From assembly GCA_905250075.1 (NCBI GenBank), contig CAJNOP010000016.1, positions 2,295,908-2,359,907 of the forward strand: a DNA stretch of 64,000 bases, given 5' to 3'. The DNA comes from Rotaria sp. Silwood1 (Eukaryota > Rotifera > Eurotatoria > Philodinida > Philodinidae). Made by a program: the position numbers and the translations under genes. Shown here piece by piece: positions 40,114-51,348 of this stretch (position 1 is the stretch's first letter; every line of letters begins with the position of its first letter). The notes below the pieces were generated by a model. It saw only the letters and a list, made by a program, of their open reading frames with translations, did not search any database and was not told where the DNA came from.

Positions 40114-41502
40114 TCTCAACACAGTGATGTATATAATTTACATTCCTATGTCATCTTATCTCTAAATATGGTTTCATGTTATAATTAGTCATATTTATTT
40201 TATTTTATGTTCTTTATCTTTATCTTTTTTTGTTTTGTTCTTCATTGTTTCTTTCTTCATATCTAATAAACAAAAGCAAATGAAAGATTAGCTTTCTTTA
40301 TGTATTTCGATATACATTTATTCACGTGAGGCTAATCGAAAGACAAGCTACAATCAGAAATCATTGATGTAGAACGATTGACTATAGGTATTGATTTAAA
40401 TATTGTTTCTATATAATTGATTGATATGAGAACAAGAAGGTCAACGATATTCGAAATTTGAGCAAAAAAAGTTTTTGGTGTAAGACAGCTGGTTGATTTA
40501 TCTGTAAAGATGTTATTTTTTGTAACAAAACTTTAGAAAATAAGCTTAAAAAAAATAAGAGAAGCCTATGAAATTTGAACTACACCAACAGCATCAAACG
40601 TCAATATTCGGTTTTATTCAGCATATGATTACGGAAAGAAATGATGCATCATATTTTCATTGTTGAGAAAAATGATTTTTTCGATATGATGATAAAACAT
40701 TATAAATATGAGTACATATTCAGAGATTTTGATTATCAAAACTTCTGTTGTAAATGAAATGAATATTACATTCAGAATTAACAAAGAAAATCTCCATCGA
40801 ATAGTTTACTCAATAATGAAAACTAGTTTTTGTAAAATTTCGATACTTTTACTTATTCACTGTTATTGCCGAATAATCTGATGTGCAGTATTCCTAAAGT
40901 CGAACTTTAATGTAAACTTGATTTAAATATTGAGTATACTATTCAGTATATGACGTTCGTTTCATTTGAAACTAAAGTTCTAACGGACGAAATCTTTGAA
41001 TGTGAACTTGTTCTTTGTTATTGTTGTCATATCGAAAAAAATGATTGGTCTTGACAGCATAATAATATTTTGCAAAAATTATGCGTATTTTTTTTTCCTA
41101 GCCATAGAACGAGTAAAAAACAAAGATCGTATAAGTACTAAGATTACATTGACTTGATATTTTTTGCGTATTTCAATTTTTCCAAGTCGAACTCTCCAAA
41201 TTTTCCTACAGAAAACAACATTTTTCGAAGTAACTCGTTGAGTTTTATCCAACTATGTAAAAACACACAACTTGGCTCAAATTGTGAATTACAGATACTT
41301 TGTTTTTATCTACTTTACTCATGAATAATGAAACCTTGGGTATATGAAAACAATAATTACTGACGTGTGACAAACATCACGGCCAAATTGTAGTAAACAC
41401 AATGACAAGTGTGTCCTTCAATGGATATGTTTATATCATTATTTCTTTTTTTTTCTGGATAGGGAAACGAAGTAATAAGTGAATCGAATATTTGATACTA
41501 AT
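40114..41502. other. Intergenic, SCYL2 3' UTR then unassigned
   Basis: 1.4 kb; the first ~170 bp is probably SCYL2 3' UTR. The rest shows nothing recognisable except an acceptor-like TTTTTTTTCTGGATAG ending at 41462, 40 bp before the next ATG. Confidence 0.5.
40265..40270 (+). terminator. poly(A) signal, SCYL2
   Basis: AATAAA 152 bp after the SCYL2 stop, downstream of T-rich 3' UTR. Confidence 0.5.
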
Positions 41503-42917
41503 ATGGACTACTTTACAGGCAGTCCGGTCTATGAATTTCCTTATTCTGGTTACAATACACCTTCAACACCATTTTTAAATTACAATCCCAATACGTTATC
41601 ACTGGTAAGTATGATTAACTATGTTAATTTATAAATATAAACGAATTTCTTTTATCGAATAGAATTGTACGCCAACATTGGGTAATTTACAGAACTATGC
41701 ACCTTCAACTTTTACCATGCATTGTACGCCACAAGTTCCTTCTATTCCGCATGGAAATCCTATTGTCATCCAAGTTTCAGGTTTGTTTTTGTTTTTAGTA
41801 TAAAAAAATTCAGTTAATATATACTACTTCTTACAGATAATGTGTCGCTCGACTCAATTTTAAGACAACTTGGTGTGGATGTTCACACATTACAAAGATC
41901 TTCGTCTTTTCATAATTATCGTATGATTATAATTATTATCAAAATATGAATAATTATTCTGTTTTTATTTGTTTTTCTCAAGATACATCACCATTAACAG
42001 AAGTCATTCTTCCACAACAATCAGATCATCATCGACGATTAATGTGTCGTGAGACTTCAGATCCAGAAGATGATTATTATCAAAGACGTTCTTCACGATT
42101 AGATCATCGTCAGCGATTGATTTGTCGTGACGCTTCATATTCAGACAATGATGAATATCGAAGACATCCATTCCGATCATATCGTCGTCGACGAATCGTT
42201 TGTCGTGGAGATACAAGTTCAGACAGTGATGATTATGATAGATATTCACCACGTCGTCGTCGTCGACGCCATCGATATCACGATCAAGTTAGTCCTGATA
42301 TGGATCAAAGCGGTCAATCTCCTGCTCGTCTTCACAGTTTATTAGGCAATGTCTGGCAACGGATGGCAGGAGCTTCAGGATATCCACCTCAACAGAATTA
42401 CCCTTCATCGCAGCCTTCTAGTGTTAAGAATGTTTGGCAAGCAATGCAACAGGCACCTCCACCAATGCCACCACAAACTCAAAGCTCTGGTGGTCTTGCT
42501 AGTATGTTTGGTAAGATGAGCGCAGGCGGTGGTAATGTTAATCAGCTACCACCACAGACTCAACCGCCTATGCAAAGTTTTCCTCCTACACATAATGTGC
42601 CAGCTGGAACTAACCAACCAAGTTCTGCCGTGGCAAGTATGTGGAATATGATGAGTCAACCGTCACAACAAGGTCCGCCACCTCCTGTAAATCCAACTTT
42701 GAATCAACCATCATCAGCAGCTCCTGCACCAACTTCTATGTGGAGCAAAATGTTAGCAGCAACTCCTCCAACAAATCCTCCTGGAAGCCAAATGCCGCCA
42801 CCACTACCACCACCACCGCCACCACCACCTGCTCCTCCAATGAATCCTGCCGGACATCCAACAGCGCAACCCTCTTCTGGTGTAGCTTCTCTTTGGAGTA
42901 AAATGACTGGGTCATAA
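41503..42917 (+). CDS. Uncharacterised protein with 26-residue Arg repeats and a Pro-rich Trp/Met-motif tail
   Basis: Exons are 41503-41604, 41663-41780, 41837-41920 and 41983-42917, giving 412 aa. I do not recognise the family. The N-terminal ~100 residues are Tyr/Pro/Thr-rich (MDYFTGSPVYEF). Next come three tandem repeats of exactly 26 residues, each starting at a Cys-Arg: CRETSDPEDDYYQRR, CRDASYSDNDEYRR and CRGDTSSDSDDYDR, each followed by an Arg cluster. The last ~210 residues are Pro/Gln/Ser-rich, with six spaced copies of a short motif around W/F-x-x-M: GNVWQRM, KNVWQAM, ASMFGKM, ASMWNMM, TSMWSKM and ASLWSKM, plus an 18-residue stretch of almost pure proline (residues ~371-387). No signal peptide or membrane helix. 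The mix suggests a disordered scaffold or RNA/actin-associated protein; that is inference only. Confidence 0.8.
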
Positions 42918-45515
42918 CTACTAATACAACAACCAACATCTCTTATGAATTTTACGTAGAATCAGATATTAAGAGCAACCTGATCATCACCATAAGAATT
43001 GTTCTATTCGTCAGAGCCATCTGTAAATTCGACATGTATTAAGATCTATTACAAAATTCTCCCTATTCTCATCCGTTAATGAATACATCACAACAAAGAC
43101 TCTATTTTTCCATTGCTACAACATAATTAGCTTCATTACTTTCTTTGTCCCACATGTAACATTATTTTTTTGCTGGAGTTATATAATTTCATTTTTGATC
43201 AATATCTGATAAAAAAATATATTAAAGTTGCGTTTAAAATCCACTTTCATCAAACAGAATAAGAGAGAGAGAGCTCAAACATATTGTTTCGAATGAATTT
43301 AAGACGAAAAGTTGAGGGAATAATATCAAACTTCAAGACTAAAGTCTCTGCTATTTCCGCCTCGCGAAAAAGTGTCAATATGAATGATTTGAAATATATA
43401 TCTGACAAGAGAAGTCTCCTAAGTGATAACTCGCTTTGTTACTCGAATCATACATGACTGTATGAAGTTCACTGTGCTAATTCCAAATATCATCGTCCTA
43501 ACAGCTCATCGATCAGTCAAGATTCTACATAATGGCTAATCAATCCTCTTCTAACGAGTGGTCGGAAAGTTTTGGCACAAAATGTTTGTTCATTTGTGAT
43601 CCGCTTGAAAATATTTCCGACGAGTCAAAATCTATGCGTTAGAACCAGAATTGTGTGCTCTTTCCGAATATAGACTTAGAAAATTTTGTGTCGGTTTTTG
43701 TTTGAGAGTTGTGAAATAATCTTGGAAAGGTCCAAACAATTAGTTTGGACTGCAAACAAACAGGTTTTGCTGACCCTTATAAATCCCTTTGCAAAGATGC
43801 TAAAAATTGTCGGATACGGTAGTTTTGTAGAGGGAATAATTCTTGACAAAATGTGATAGCGAACTAAATTGTAGCTTTTACCCAATGAAAGCTATACGCA
43901 TTTTTCCAAGAGCTCTTTTCCACGTAAAACGCTTTTTGGTCAAAAAGTCGATTTTTCAAAAATGACAATTTAGGAAACACGAAAATTCAGAAGCCTTATC
44001 GAAAAGCAAAAAGAACTCAACTACTACATTTTGTAGAGTAGATTTTGCTCTACAAGCTGGTATAATAACAAAGGTTCTAACTTTTAGTTTTGGATCCCAA
44101 AAGTGAAAATCCAAAAATGTGTGGAAAAAAATTCTGTTCAAACCAATTGTTTAGGCCTTTCAAAGATTATTTCACAACTCTCAAACAAAAACCGACACAA
44201 AATTTCTAAGTCCATATTTGGAAAGAGCACACAGTTCTGGTTCTAACGCATAGATTTTGACTCGTCGGAAATATTTTCAAGCGGGTCAAAAATGAACAAA
44301 CATTTTGTGCCAAAACTTCCCGACCACCCGTTAATTGTGACGCTTTTTTTTATTAAATACAATATCTTATCCGTTTCCTTTGTGTCAACGTACATTAAAG
44401 AAAAGACTAAGTATACAAAAGTATTTTTTTTTAGGTTTTATTTTGAAACTGATATTGACTATACTTTCATTATCCGAATTGTGCATTTCAAATTTTTATT
44501 TATCCCACAACGTTAAATTACATATGATACAGTTGACTCAATAGTTATGTATTGATTAATGATCTGTGCTCATTCTTTACATTAATAATGTAGAAACTTT
44601 AATTACATCTAGTATTTAGATGTAACACATTAACTACGCTCTCGTTTATCTTGTGATAGATATGCGATTTTTCGACTTCTATCTCTTGTAATTTTTTCTT
44701 TCTCTACTCCTATATATAACATCACATGAGAAAAAAAGATGACTTTTTTCTAATATAGATTGTGTATAATTTTTAAGCTATCACGATAATAAGTATTAAC
44801 TGAATGACAAACATTCTTCCAGTTCATATTCAGCAATAGTAATTATTATTAGTTTATGAATACATGTCGGATGACTGATCACAAGTAGCGTACGAACTAC
44901 TTTGCTATTTTATAGATTAGTATCTGACATAAAAGATTACGAGAGTTGTAAAATAAAGTATTTTTAGTGGTATTGCATCTAGTAACAAACACATAGTAAA
45001 AGAACTAAATATCGAATTTGATTAAAAAAACACCTCTATTAGAAGAGAATTGATAATTATAATACTGAATCTGGAAAGATATATGAGCGGCTAGGAATAT
45101 GATATTTAGAATCGATCTAGTGAATCGTATATATATATGTATTTCCAATGAAATAGCGAGTCACTACTTGGGAAACTTCTCCAACAATGACTTGTTTTCT
45201 AGTGTACACAAACACAATATCTTCTCGAACTACAAATATATCTTTCTATTTGAGAAAAATTAGATAAGAAAAAACAAGTAGATGATAATCAGTCAGAACT
45301 GAAAAGCAAAAAAAGGGTGCTGTCTTGTTAAAAATTAGTAATAGATCTACCTGGGTTAAATATAAGTTTTCTTATCAATAAGGCCAATACAAACTATATA
45401 ATGTCATTATCATCAAGTTTTGTGTAATAACAAGATAACACTGTCGATAAAAAAAACTACAATAGACACATTTATTTTGTCTAAAAACAAATAAAAATTC
45501 ACTGTATTTAATAAA
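42918..45515. other. Intergenic with a 782-bp foldback element
   Basis: 2.6 kb without a gene. The transposon-like inverted repeat at 43552-44333 is listed separately. Short ORFs at 43676-44141 (minus) and 44292-44516 (plus) fall within or beside it and are not coding. The remainder is AT-rich. Confidence 0.55.
43552..44333. mobile_element. TA-flanked foldback element, family G
   Basis: 782 bp with long terminal inverted repeats. TAACGAGTGGTCGGAAAGTT at the left mirrors AACTTCCCGACCACCCGTTA at the right, and high identity runs more than 180 bp inward (for example TTTTGGCACAAAATGTTTG in both arms). It is bounded by TA on each side, as in Tc1/mariner-like elements. No transposase. A second copy sits in a CDC123 intron. 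Confidence 0.8.
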
Positions 45516-46839
45516 ATGCATATTGTTAATATTCTACTTATCATTGGTTTCTGTAGTGCAACACTAGCAGATAATTCATGTATTTTTGAACATCCAACTA
45601 AAGGTGTTATTAATCTATCATCCATTGGTTTACAAAATGGTGAACCTCGTTTTCGAGATTTATCAACTCCAACAAGTTCCTATTATACGTATTCATTCAA
45701 TCCATGTTATTCATTTACAGAAAATAGTTGCTATAATGCAGCTGTGTGTCAAAGTACGTATAAATATTATATTTTAACTAGATAAATTATTTAATACATT
45801 GACGTTGTTTTTGTTTTTAGTATCTTCTGATCGCAAACATTCATTTACATTAGGTACACAAGATGTCTCTACATGGACAATGGACTCAAGCATGGCACCT
45901 GTTCTTACATATACTTATGGTGAGAAAACAGTTTCTATAACAATGATTTGTTCGGCGGTTGTTGAAGATGAATTTGAAATACTTGGTGAATATAGTGTTA
46001 ACCATTACTTCATGCGTTTACGATCACGTTGTGCTTGTTGGAATGGATGTTCTAGTCCACAACCGAGCACTACTACTTCTAGTAGGTTTTTTTCTAATGA
46101 TAGCTAATACAATAAAATATTTTTGTGCTCAATTTTATAGGAACATCATCAGTGACAACACCTTCGATATATTTTAATGAATGTCACTTTCATGATTCTC
46201 GATATGGTACAATTGATTTATCATCTATTGGTAGCATGACAGGTACGCCAACATTCAAAGATGTTACATCAATGTTTCCAAATAATTTTGTCTGGTCTTA
46301 TAATCCATGTTACAAATTTTCTGAAGATAGCTGTCAAAATGTAGCTGGATGTCAAAGTAAAATATTAAATTTATTTTTTATTTGAAATTTTATATATTTC
46401 TTTCTCATTAGTTGATAAAACTCATAGTATCAGTTACACAATAGGATTACAAGAATATGCTTATTGGGTAAATATGAATAATACAAAAAATTTTGTTCCA
46501 GGGATTGTTTATCCATCATTATCACACAATCGACGATTAAGTGTACAACTTGTTTGTGATCGATCATTATCATCTCATCATCTTCAAGTACTTGGTGAAA
46601 CATCTGTTGGTGAATATGTCATGAAATTAACAAGTCCTTGTGCATGCTGGAATGGATGTACTAAACCAAAACCACGTCCATTTAGATGGGGTTTTTGGAC
46701 GATTACTGGTATTGTAGTAATTGTGGTATTTTTACTATGTCTGATGATGATCACTTGCTTGTTTTGTTCAAAACCACGACGAAGTTATCCTACTATAATA
46801 GTCAATGAAAAAACACCAATTATGAAAGGTGCCCATTGA
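45516..46839 (+). CDS. Type I membrane protein with two MRH-like (mannose-6-phosphate-receptor-like) domains
   Basis: Exons are 45516-45753, 45821-46081, 46141-46356 and 46412-46839, giving 380 aa. A signal peptide (MHIVNILLIIGFCSATLA) is followed by two tandem ~130-residue domains. Each has C-x-F-x-H near the start, G-x-I-(N/D)-LSSIG, P-x-F-(R/K)-D, a FNPC or YNPC, a C-x5-CQ block, a beta-rich stretch ending in (I/V)C, LGE-x5-Y, and the closing CACWNGC. Then come one membrane helix (WGFWTITGIVVIVVFLLC onward) and a short basic tail. Cysteine spacing and the C-D-R, E, Y pattern of domain 2 resemble MRH lectin domains; domain 1 lacks the Arg. A sorting-receptor or ATG27-like role is inference. 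The tail residues YPTIIV could serve as a Tyr-based sorting signal. Poly(A) signal at 46848-46853. Confidence 0.75.
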
Positions 46840-48509
46840 TTATCATTAATAAAAGAACATAACTACTTTTCTTATATACAGATTTTTTTTTTCTTAATAA
46901 AATCATTAATTTTATCAATGATTATTACCAGATAAAGTGCAGCAGTTCTCTTGATGCTCAAAATTCATAAGAAGAATCGAACATGTACGAAAAACATAGC
47001 AAAATTTTACAATATATTTATTAATGACTATGTATTTATCTAACGTTATTATTACGATTTACAGAATAATTAATAAGATGCAGATAAGAATGAAATAATA
47101 GAAAAAAAAATGTTTTCTGAACTTTGATTAAACAGACTGATCTTGTGAATATTAATGAAAGGAAGCTAATATTCCACTTTTATTCATGATATATATATAC
47201 AGTAGATATCAAAATTATTCAAATAGTAGATAATTTTATCTTAGAATTATATGGGTTTCGCCAAAGAACAACATAGAGTCTGTAATCTACTATTAAAAGC
47301 TTTCAGAACCATTCATTGACTTGTTTAGTTTTTATAGATGATACAATCACAACATGCCGGTTTTTTCATTCTTTCAAACATATTCAACTATTTATTTTTG
47401 CAAGTTGTTACGCATTTGTTCTAAGTCGACATTTTTGTTATAACAGATGAATCAATACAACAACTATGCACTCTATGCTATTTCTATAAAGCTTAGATAA
47501 TTTTGATGTTCAATGTATCCGTAGAAAGAGCAGTGCAATGTACATACGATATTGTATTTGAATCGAAACTTCATGTTAGAAAATAGTCTTTCTCATCTCT
47601 TATGTATATATCAATTTCACAGATAGACATACTGTCTTATTCATGCATCGATGAACGTAACAGTCGTTTTAACAACGTGAATCTATAGGGAATTTTTTCC
47701 TGTAGGGAACTCGTTTATTTGAAACTGAAATGAATTACATTATTTAAGTTATATATCTTGGTACCGATATGAATAACAGGACTAGAGAGCGTATCATAGT
47801 CCTAGCAACAGCCAAAATACAAATCGCACTAAATATATAGTCAATTTTTACGCATTACGTCTTTGTAGATCGAACATAAAAATTTAACTGAAAAAGATTT
47901 CCTATAAACCTATTATCTTCTTTGATGTCCGAATCAGACAGCACAAGAATGTCTATCTGCGAATGTTGTGACTGCGCGTTCTCGAAATCATCGTAATAGA
48001 AATTATAACTTTCGATGCTTCTGTCCAGTAAGTAAAACTGAAAAAGAAAAATTGCAAAGAACTACATAAATGTGATGCGTAGCAATCTCAATTTTCGACA
48101 AAATAAAATTTCAATTAATATAAAACGGATAAACGATTTCATCTAGAATTAGTCCTGTCAATTTTGACTCTAGTATTCTTAACAAGTCAAATAGTTCGAA
48201 AAACTTCCATGACATCTTTTGATATTCTGATAGTTTAAGATGCTGAGTCCACTCAAAGCAAAATTCCTGCAAAACATAAAAATAATAATCAAAATAAAAT
48301 TATTTTACCATTTATTGATCATCGAAAGTGATATTTTCAGCTGGTTTAATTTATTTTAACAAAATATGTATATCGGGATTATGTGTAAAAAATATTAATG
48401 AGAATGAGAATGAAAAACTAGACAAAGAGAGCTATCGTACGAACGCTAAAATAAATATTCAAAAAGAGCTTTCTACAGTTCAAAGCATAGTAAAATAGCA
48501 TAGATTGCT
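46840..48509. other. Intergenic, nothing recognised
   Basis: 1.7 kb between two convergent 3' ends. AT-rich, with no ORF of note and no large inverted repeat seen. Confidence 0.5.
46848..46853 (+). terminator. poly(A) signal, MRH-like gene
   Basis: AATAAA only 9 bp after the stop codon. Confidence 0.5.
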
Positions 48510-49548
48510 TTATTTGTCTTTTGATGATTCGTCACCAGATAACATAGCTAGTTGAATCTAAAAAAATACTTTTTTTTTTATTTTGTTAATCTAGAAAATT
48601 ATATTAATATACTTGTAATCGTCGATTATCTTCTTCAAGCTCATGGTATCTTTTTACAGAATTGTCATATTCGTCACGTAATGTATCAATATCTTCCTTT
48701 GCTTTAGTTAATTCTATTAGATTTATAAAAGAAATTATAATTTCAAAACATCTTTGTCATTGTTGTTTTTTAACAAACCTTTTTTATATTCTATGATCTC
48801 AGCATCATGTTCTTTTGAATCAACATATCGTGGTGGATTACCATGTGATGCTATAATTTCTCGTGGATCAATTTTCTAAATATAAAAATAACGGTTTGTT
48901 TTTTCTTTATCTTTTTTCAAATTTTACAGTTGGATCGTTAGCCATAACTCCTTCTAAATGACGTTTTGCACCTTCAGCTTGTTTATGTGCTTCAGCTGCT
49001 GCTGCCATTTCACGAGCACATGACGCTAACAGATTTATTAAACGTTTAATAACACTAAAAAAGCAAAAATTCTCAATTTATAGATTAAAAAAAATAATTT
49101 TTACTTACAACCAAAGAAAAAGAGCAAAACCAGCAATATAAAAATTTCTTTGCGAACGAAATTGTTTCATATGTGCTTGTGTTTCAGCCTGTGGCATTGA
49201 TAAATCTTTCTCATCAACATTTGCATATTTACGAAGTTCACGAATTGCATCTAAGAAAATATAAAACTATTTAAAAAAAATATCTAAATATTTTTTACCA
49301 AGAAAAAGTAAAGTAAAAACACATATAATAAAATTAAAGTAATATTTAGCTCCTGCTGTAAATGCTTTAGCAAGTCTTGATTTAAAAAATTTCTCCCAAC
49401 TAAAAGTTAAAAAATAGAATTATGTTTGAATTTGATAGAATGTATTATTAACTTACATAGTTGGTCGAATAAATGGTAGAAGTAGAATAATAACAATAAT
49501 CAATTCACAATAGAGAAATGTTGCAAGGAAAGTCCATTGAATACTCAT
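48510..49548 (-). CDS. BCAP31: B-cell receptor-associated protein 31 homologue (ER membrane chaperone)
   Basis: Minus-strand exons are 49548-49457, 49399-49299, 49250-49109, 49054-48928, 48875-48779, 48713-48613 and 48557-48510, giving 235 aa (human BAP31 is 246). The N-terminus MSIQWTFLATFLYCELI matches the family start, followed by LPFIRPTIWEKFFKSRL. Three membrane helices lie at about 8-27, 43-62 and 100-118, with RNFYIAGFALFLW in the third. The cytosolic C-terminal part is charged and coiled-coil (ELTKAKEDIDTLRDEYDN). BAP31 handles ER export and quality control of membrane proteins. The C-terminus ends SSKDK rather than KKEE, so the di-lysine ER retrieval signal is weak. A minus-strand acceptor (CAAGTTTTAG, 49563-49564) sits 15 bp before the ATG. 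Confidence 0.93.
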
Positions 49549-50404
49549 GTTTTTAGTTTTTTCTAAAACTTGAAAATAAACATTATTTTAGTGGCGTAAC
49601 TAGAAAAACATGTACGATAGGACAGAACTCAATGATCTTGTAGAGCTATGTATAACATATGAGGTCAATGAGTGTGAATATTGTGTTTCTCATTCTTTTG
49701 ATGATAGAGCGGAGTCCAGCTTAAGTCACACTTGATCATACTATTAAAGTATGCGATGAAAGAAAATGGATGACTTATTGACTTAAATAGATAAAAAATA
49801 GAGAAAATTAATTCTACCATAGGTGACAATTATACGATGATTAGTTTGTTTATGATTCAATACTTTGCTGTTTTCAATTGATTGTATCTTTTACGTATGT
49901 AACAATAAGATTGAATTTCGCATTAAAAAAAATTTGTAAATATGTTTTTCTAAACTAAAGAATTCAATTTATGTTGAATATTTATAAATTGTTCTATGAA
50001 TGTGATTGAATGAAATTTTAACCAATGATATTTAATTATTTACGGCAGGCAAGCAAAGTTAGACAAGACTGCTGTAAGAGAAATTGAAAATTTCAATAAT
50101 TGCATCAGACATTAGTTTTTTAAATAAATATCTGAATTGATAAGAAGACGAAGAAGAGTCATTTTAATGAAGAAAAAAAATGTAGGTTTAAACTTTTCCT
50201 AAAAATAGATCATGTAATTGTTTCTTGTATATTTCATTGGTATTTCTTTTCATACCGCGATTTACAGGGTGAGTTGTAAATTAGGACTATGATAAAAATT
50301 AATATATCTTCAATTCAGTTCGTTTGAATGTGCTCCTTTTTTAGTTTGTGATAGAAGCTAATTTGAAGCTTTTTTTTCTTGTAAATAACATTAAGAAATA
50401 TTAC

Positions 50405-50790
50405 TGTCAATTAAGAAAAATACATTTAAAGTATTTCATAGATAATTTTCAGTCGTTTTCCAAAAGAATAAGAAGAAACCAAAATGAACTTTATAAATGA
50501 TACTATATCGATGCATATAGGGCAAATATTCAAAACTAAATAGTTTAAAAGTCAAAGATTACAAAAATTTGAATGTTCCAAACATCAAATACTAGCTTTT
50601 GCAAAGAAGTTGATGTCTAAAGAACTGCAATGAGACACAAACTTCTGCATTCAAACTGACTAGTTTGGAACAGTTGCTTCATATGCATCAATATAGTATC
50701 ATTTAAAAAGTTCGTTTTGATGTCTTTTTCTTAGATAACAACTGAAAATTATCTATGCAACACTTCATGTGTATTATTTCTTACTTGGTA
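50405..50790. mobile_element. Foldback element, family K
   Basis: Inverted repeat of ~385 bp. CATAGATAATTTTCAG at the left and CTGAAAATTATCTATG at the right are exact complements. Further in, ATGATACTATATCGATGCAT mirrors ATGCATCAATATAGTATCAT with one mismatch. No ORF. Confidence 0.7.
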
Positions 50791-50799
50791 ATAGGTGAA

Positions 50800-51010
50800 A
50801 TTTCTTTAGTGAGTAGAACTCCCTGAGTTCAAAATTTTCGGACCAAGTTGAACCGTACTTTGATACTCAATGAAATTTTCTAATCAAAACCGGATAGCCG
50901 TCTCAAAGATATTTTTTTCCGATAGTTTGTATTCTGTAACTAGTGCACCCTATACGTTGCTTAGATGACTACAGTCCATCAGGCTCAACAGTTTTAGATC
51001 CGAACTCGAT
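50800..51010. repeat. Diverged family E fragment
   Basis: Internal blocks shared in order with the YTHDF-intron element: GAAATTTTCTAATC, TTTGTATTC, AGATGACTA and GTTTTAGATCCG-like. Terminal repeats not found. Confidence 0.45.
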
Positions 51011-51337
51011 CTTAATCGACCAGATGCGGTCCATTAGTGAGACAAACATATAACTTGCCAGTAATATTTGTTAAACATTATCTGTACGACAAAATGCTTG
51101 TAGATTGCCAGTCAGAGAATAGTCATTTGCTTAAGTATCAAACTACGATGGTATAGCGAACTGTTTATAGGCAGGTTTTGTCCTATTTAAATCAGATGAA
51201 AAGGACAAGATTGTCCCGATTCTGGGACCTAAAATAACTGGTTTCGTACATATATAGTCTACAGTTAATTATTCCAATATTCATTTTTCAAGAAATTATA
51301 TAATGGAAAATAATTTGTACCTTATTGATCATGTTTT

Positions 51338-51339
51338 AG
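51338..51339 (+). promoter_or_regulatory. Probable trans-splice acceptor, CDC123
   Basis: ATGTTTTAG ends 9 bp before the CDC123 ATG with no identifiable upstream partner exon. Confidence 0.4.
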
Positions 51340-51348
51340 ATATTCAAT

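Larger units (their letters stand above)
49549..51348. promoter_or_regulatory. Divergent upstream region of BAP31 and CDC123
   Basis: 1.8 kb between divergent start codons, presumably holding both promoters. It is occupied by a foldback element (about 50405-50790) and a family E fragment (about 50800-51010). Both genes have splice-acceptor-like sites close to the ATG. No ORF of note. Confidence 0.5.

Noticed and set aside
42004-42939. Minus-strand and off-frame ORFs over the Arg-repeat/Pro-rich gene
   Set aside because: They follow the repeat periodicity of the plus-strand coding frame, and only that frame joins upstream exons in phase.
43676-44516. Small ORFs in and next to the 782-bp element
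   Set aside because: Readings of inverted-repeat arms; no transposase motif such as a DDE/D signature.
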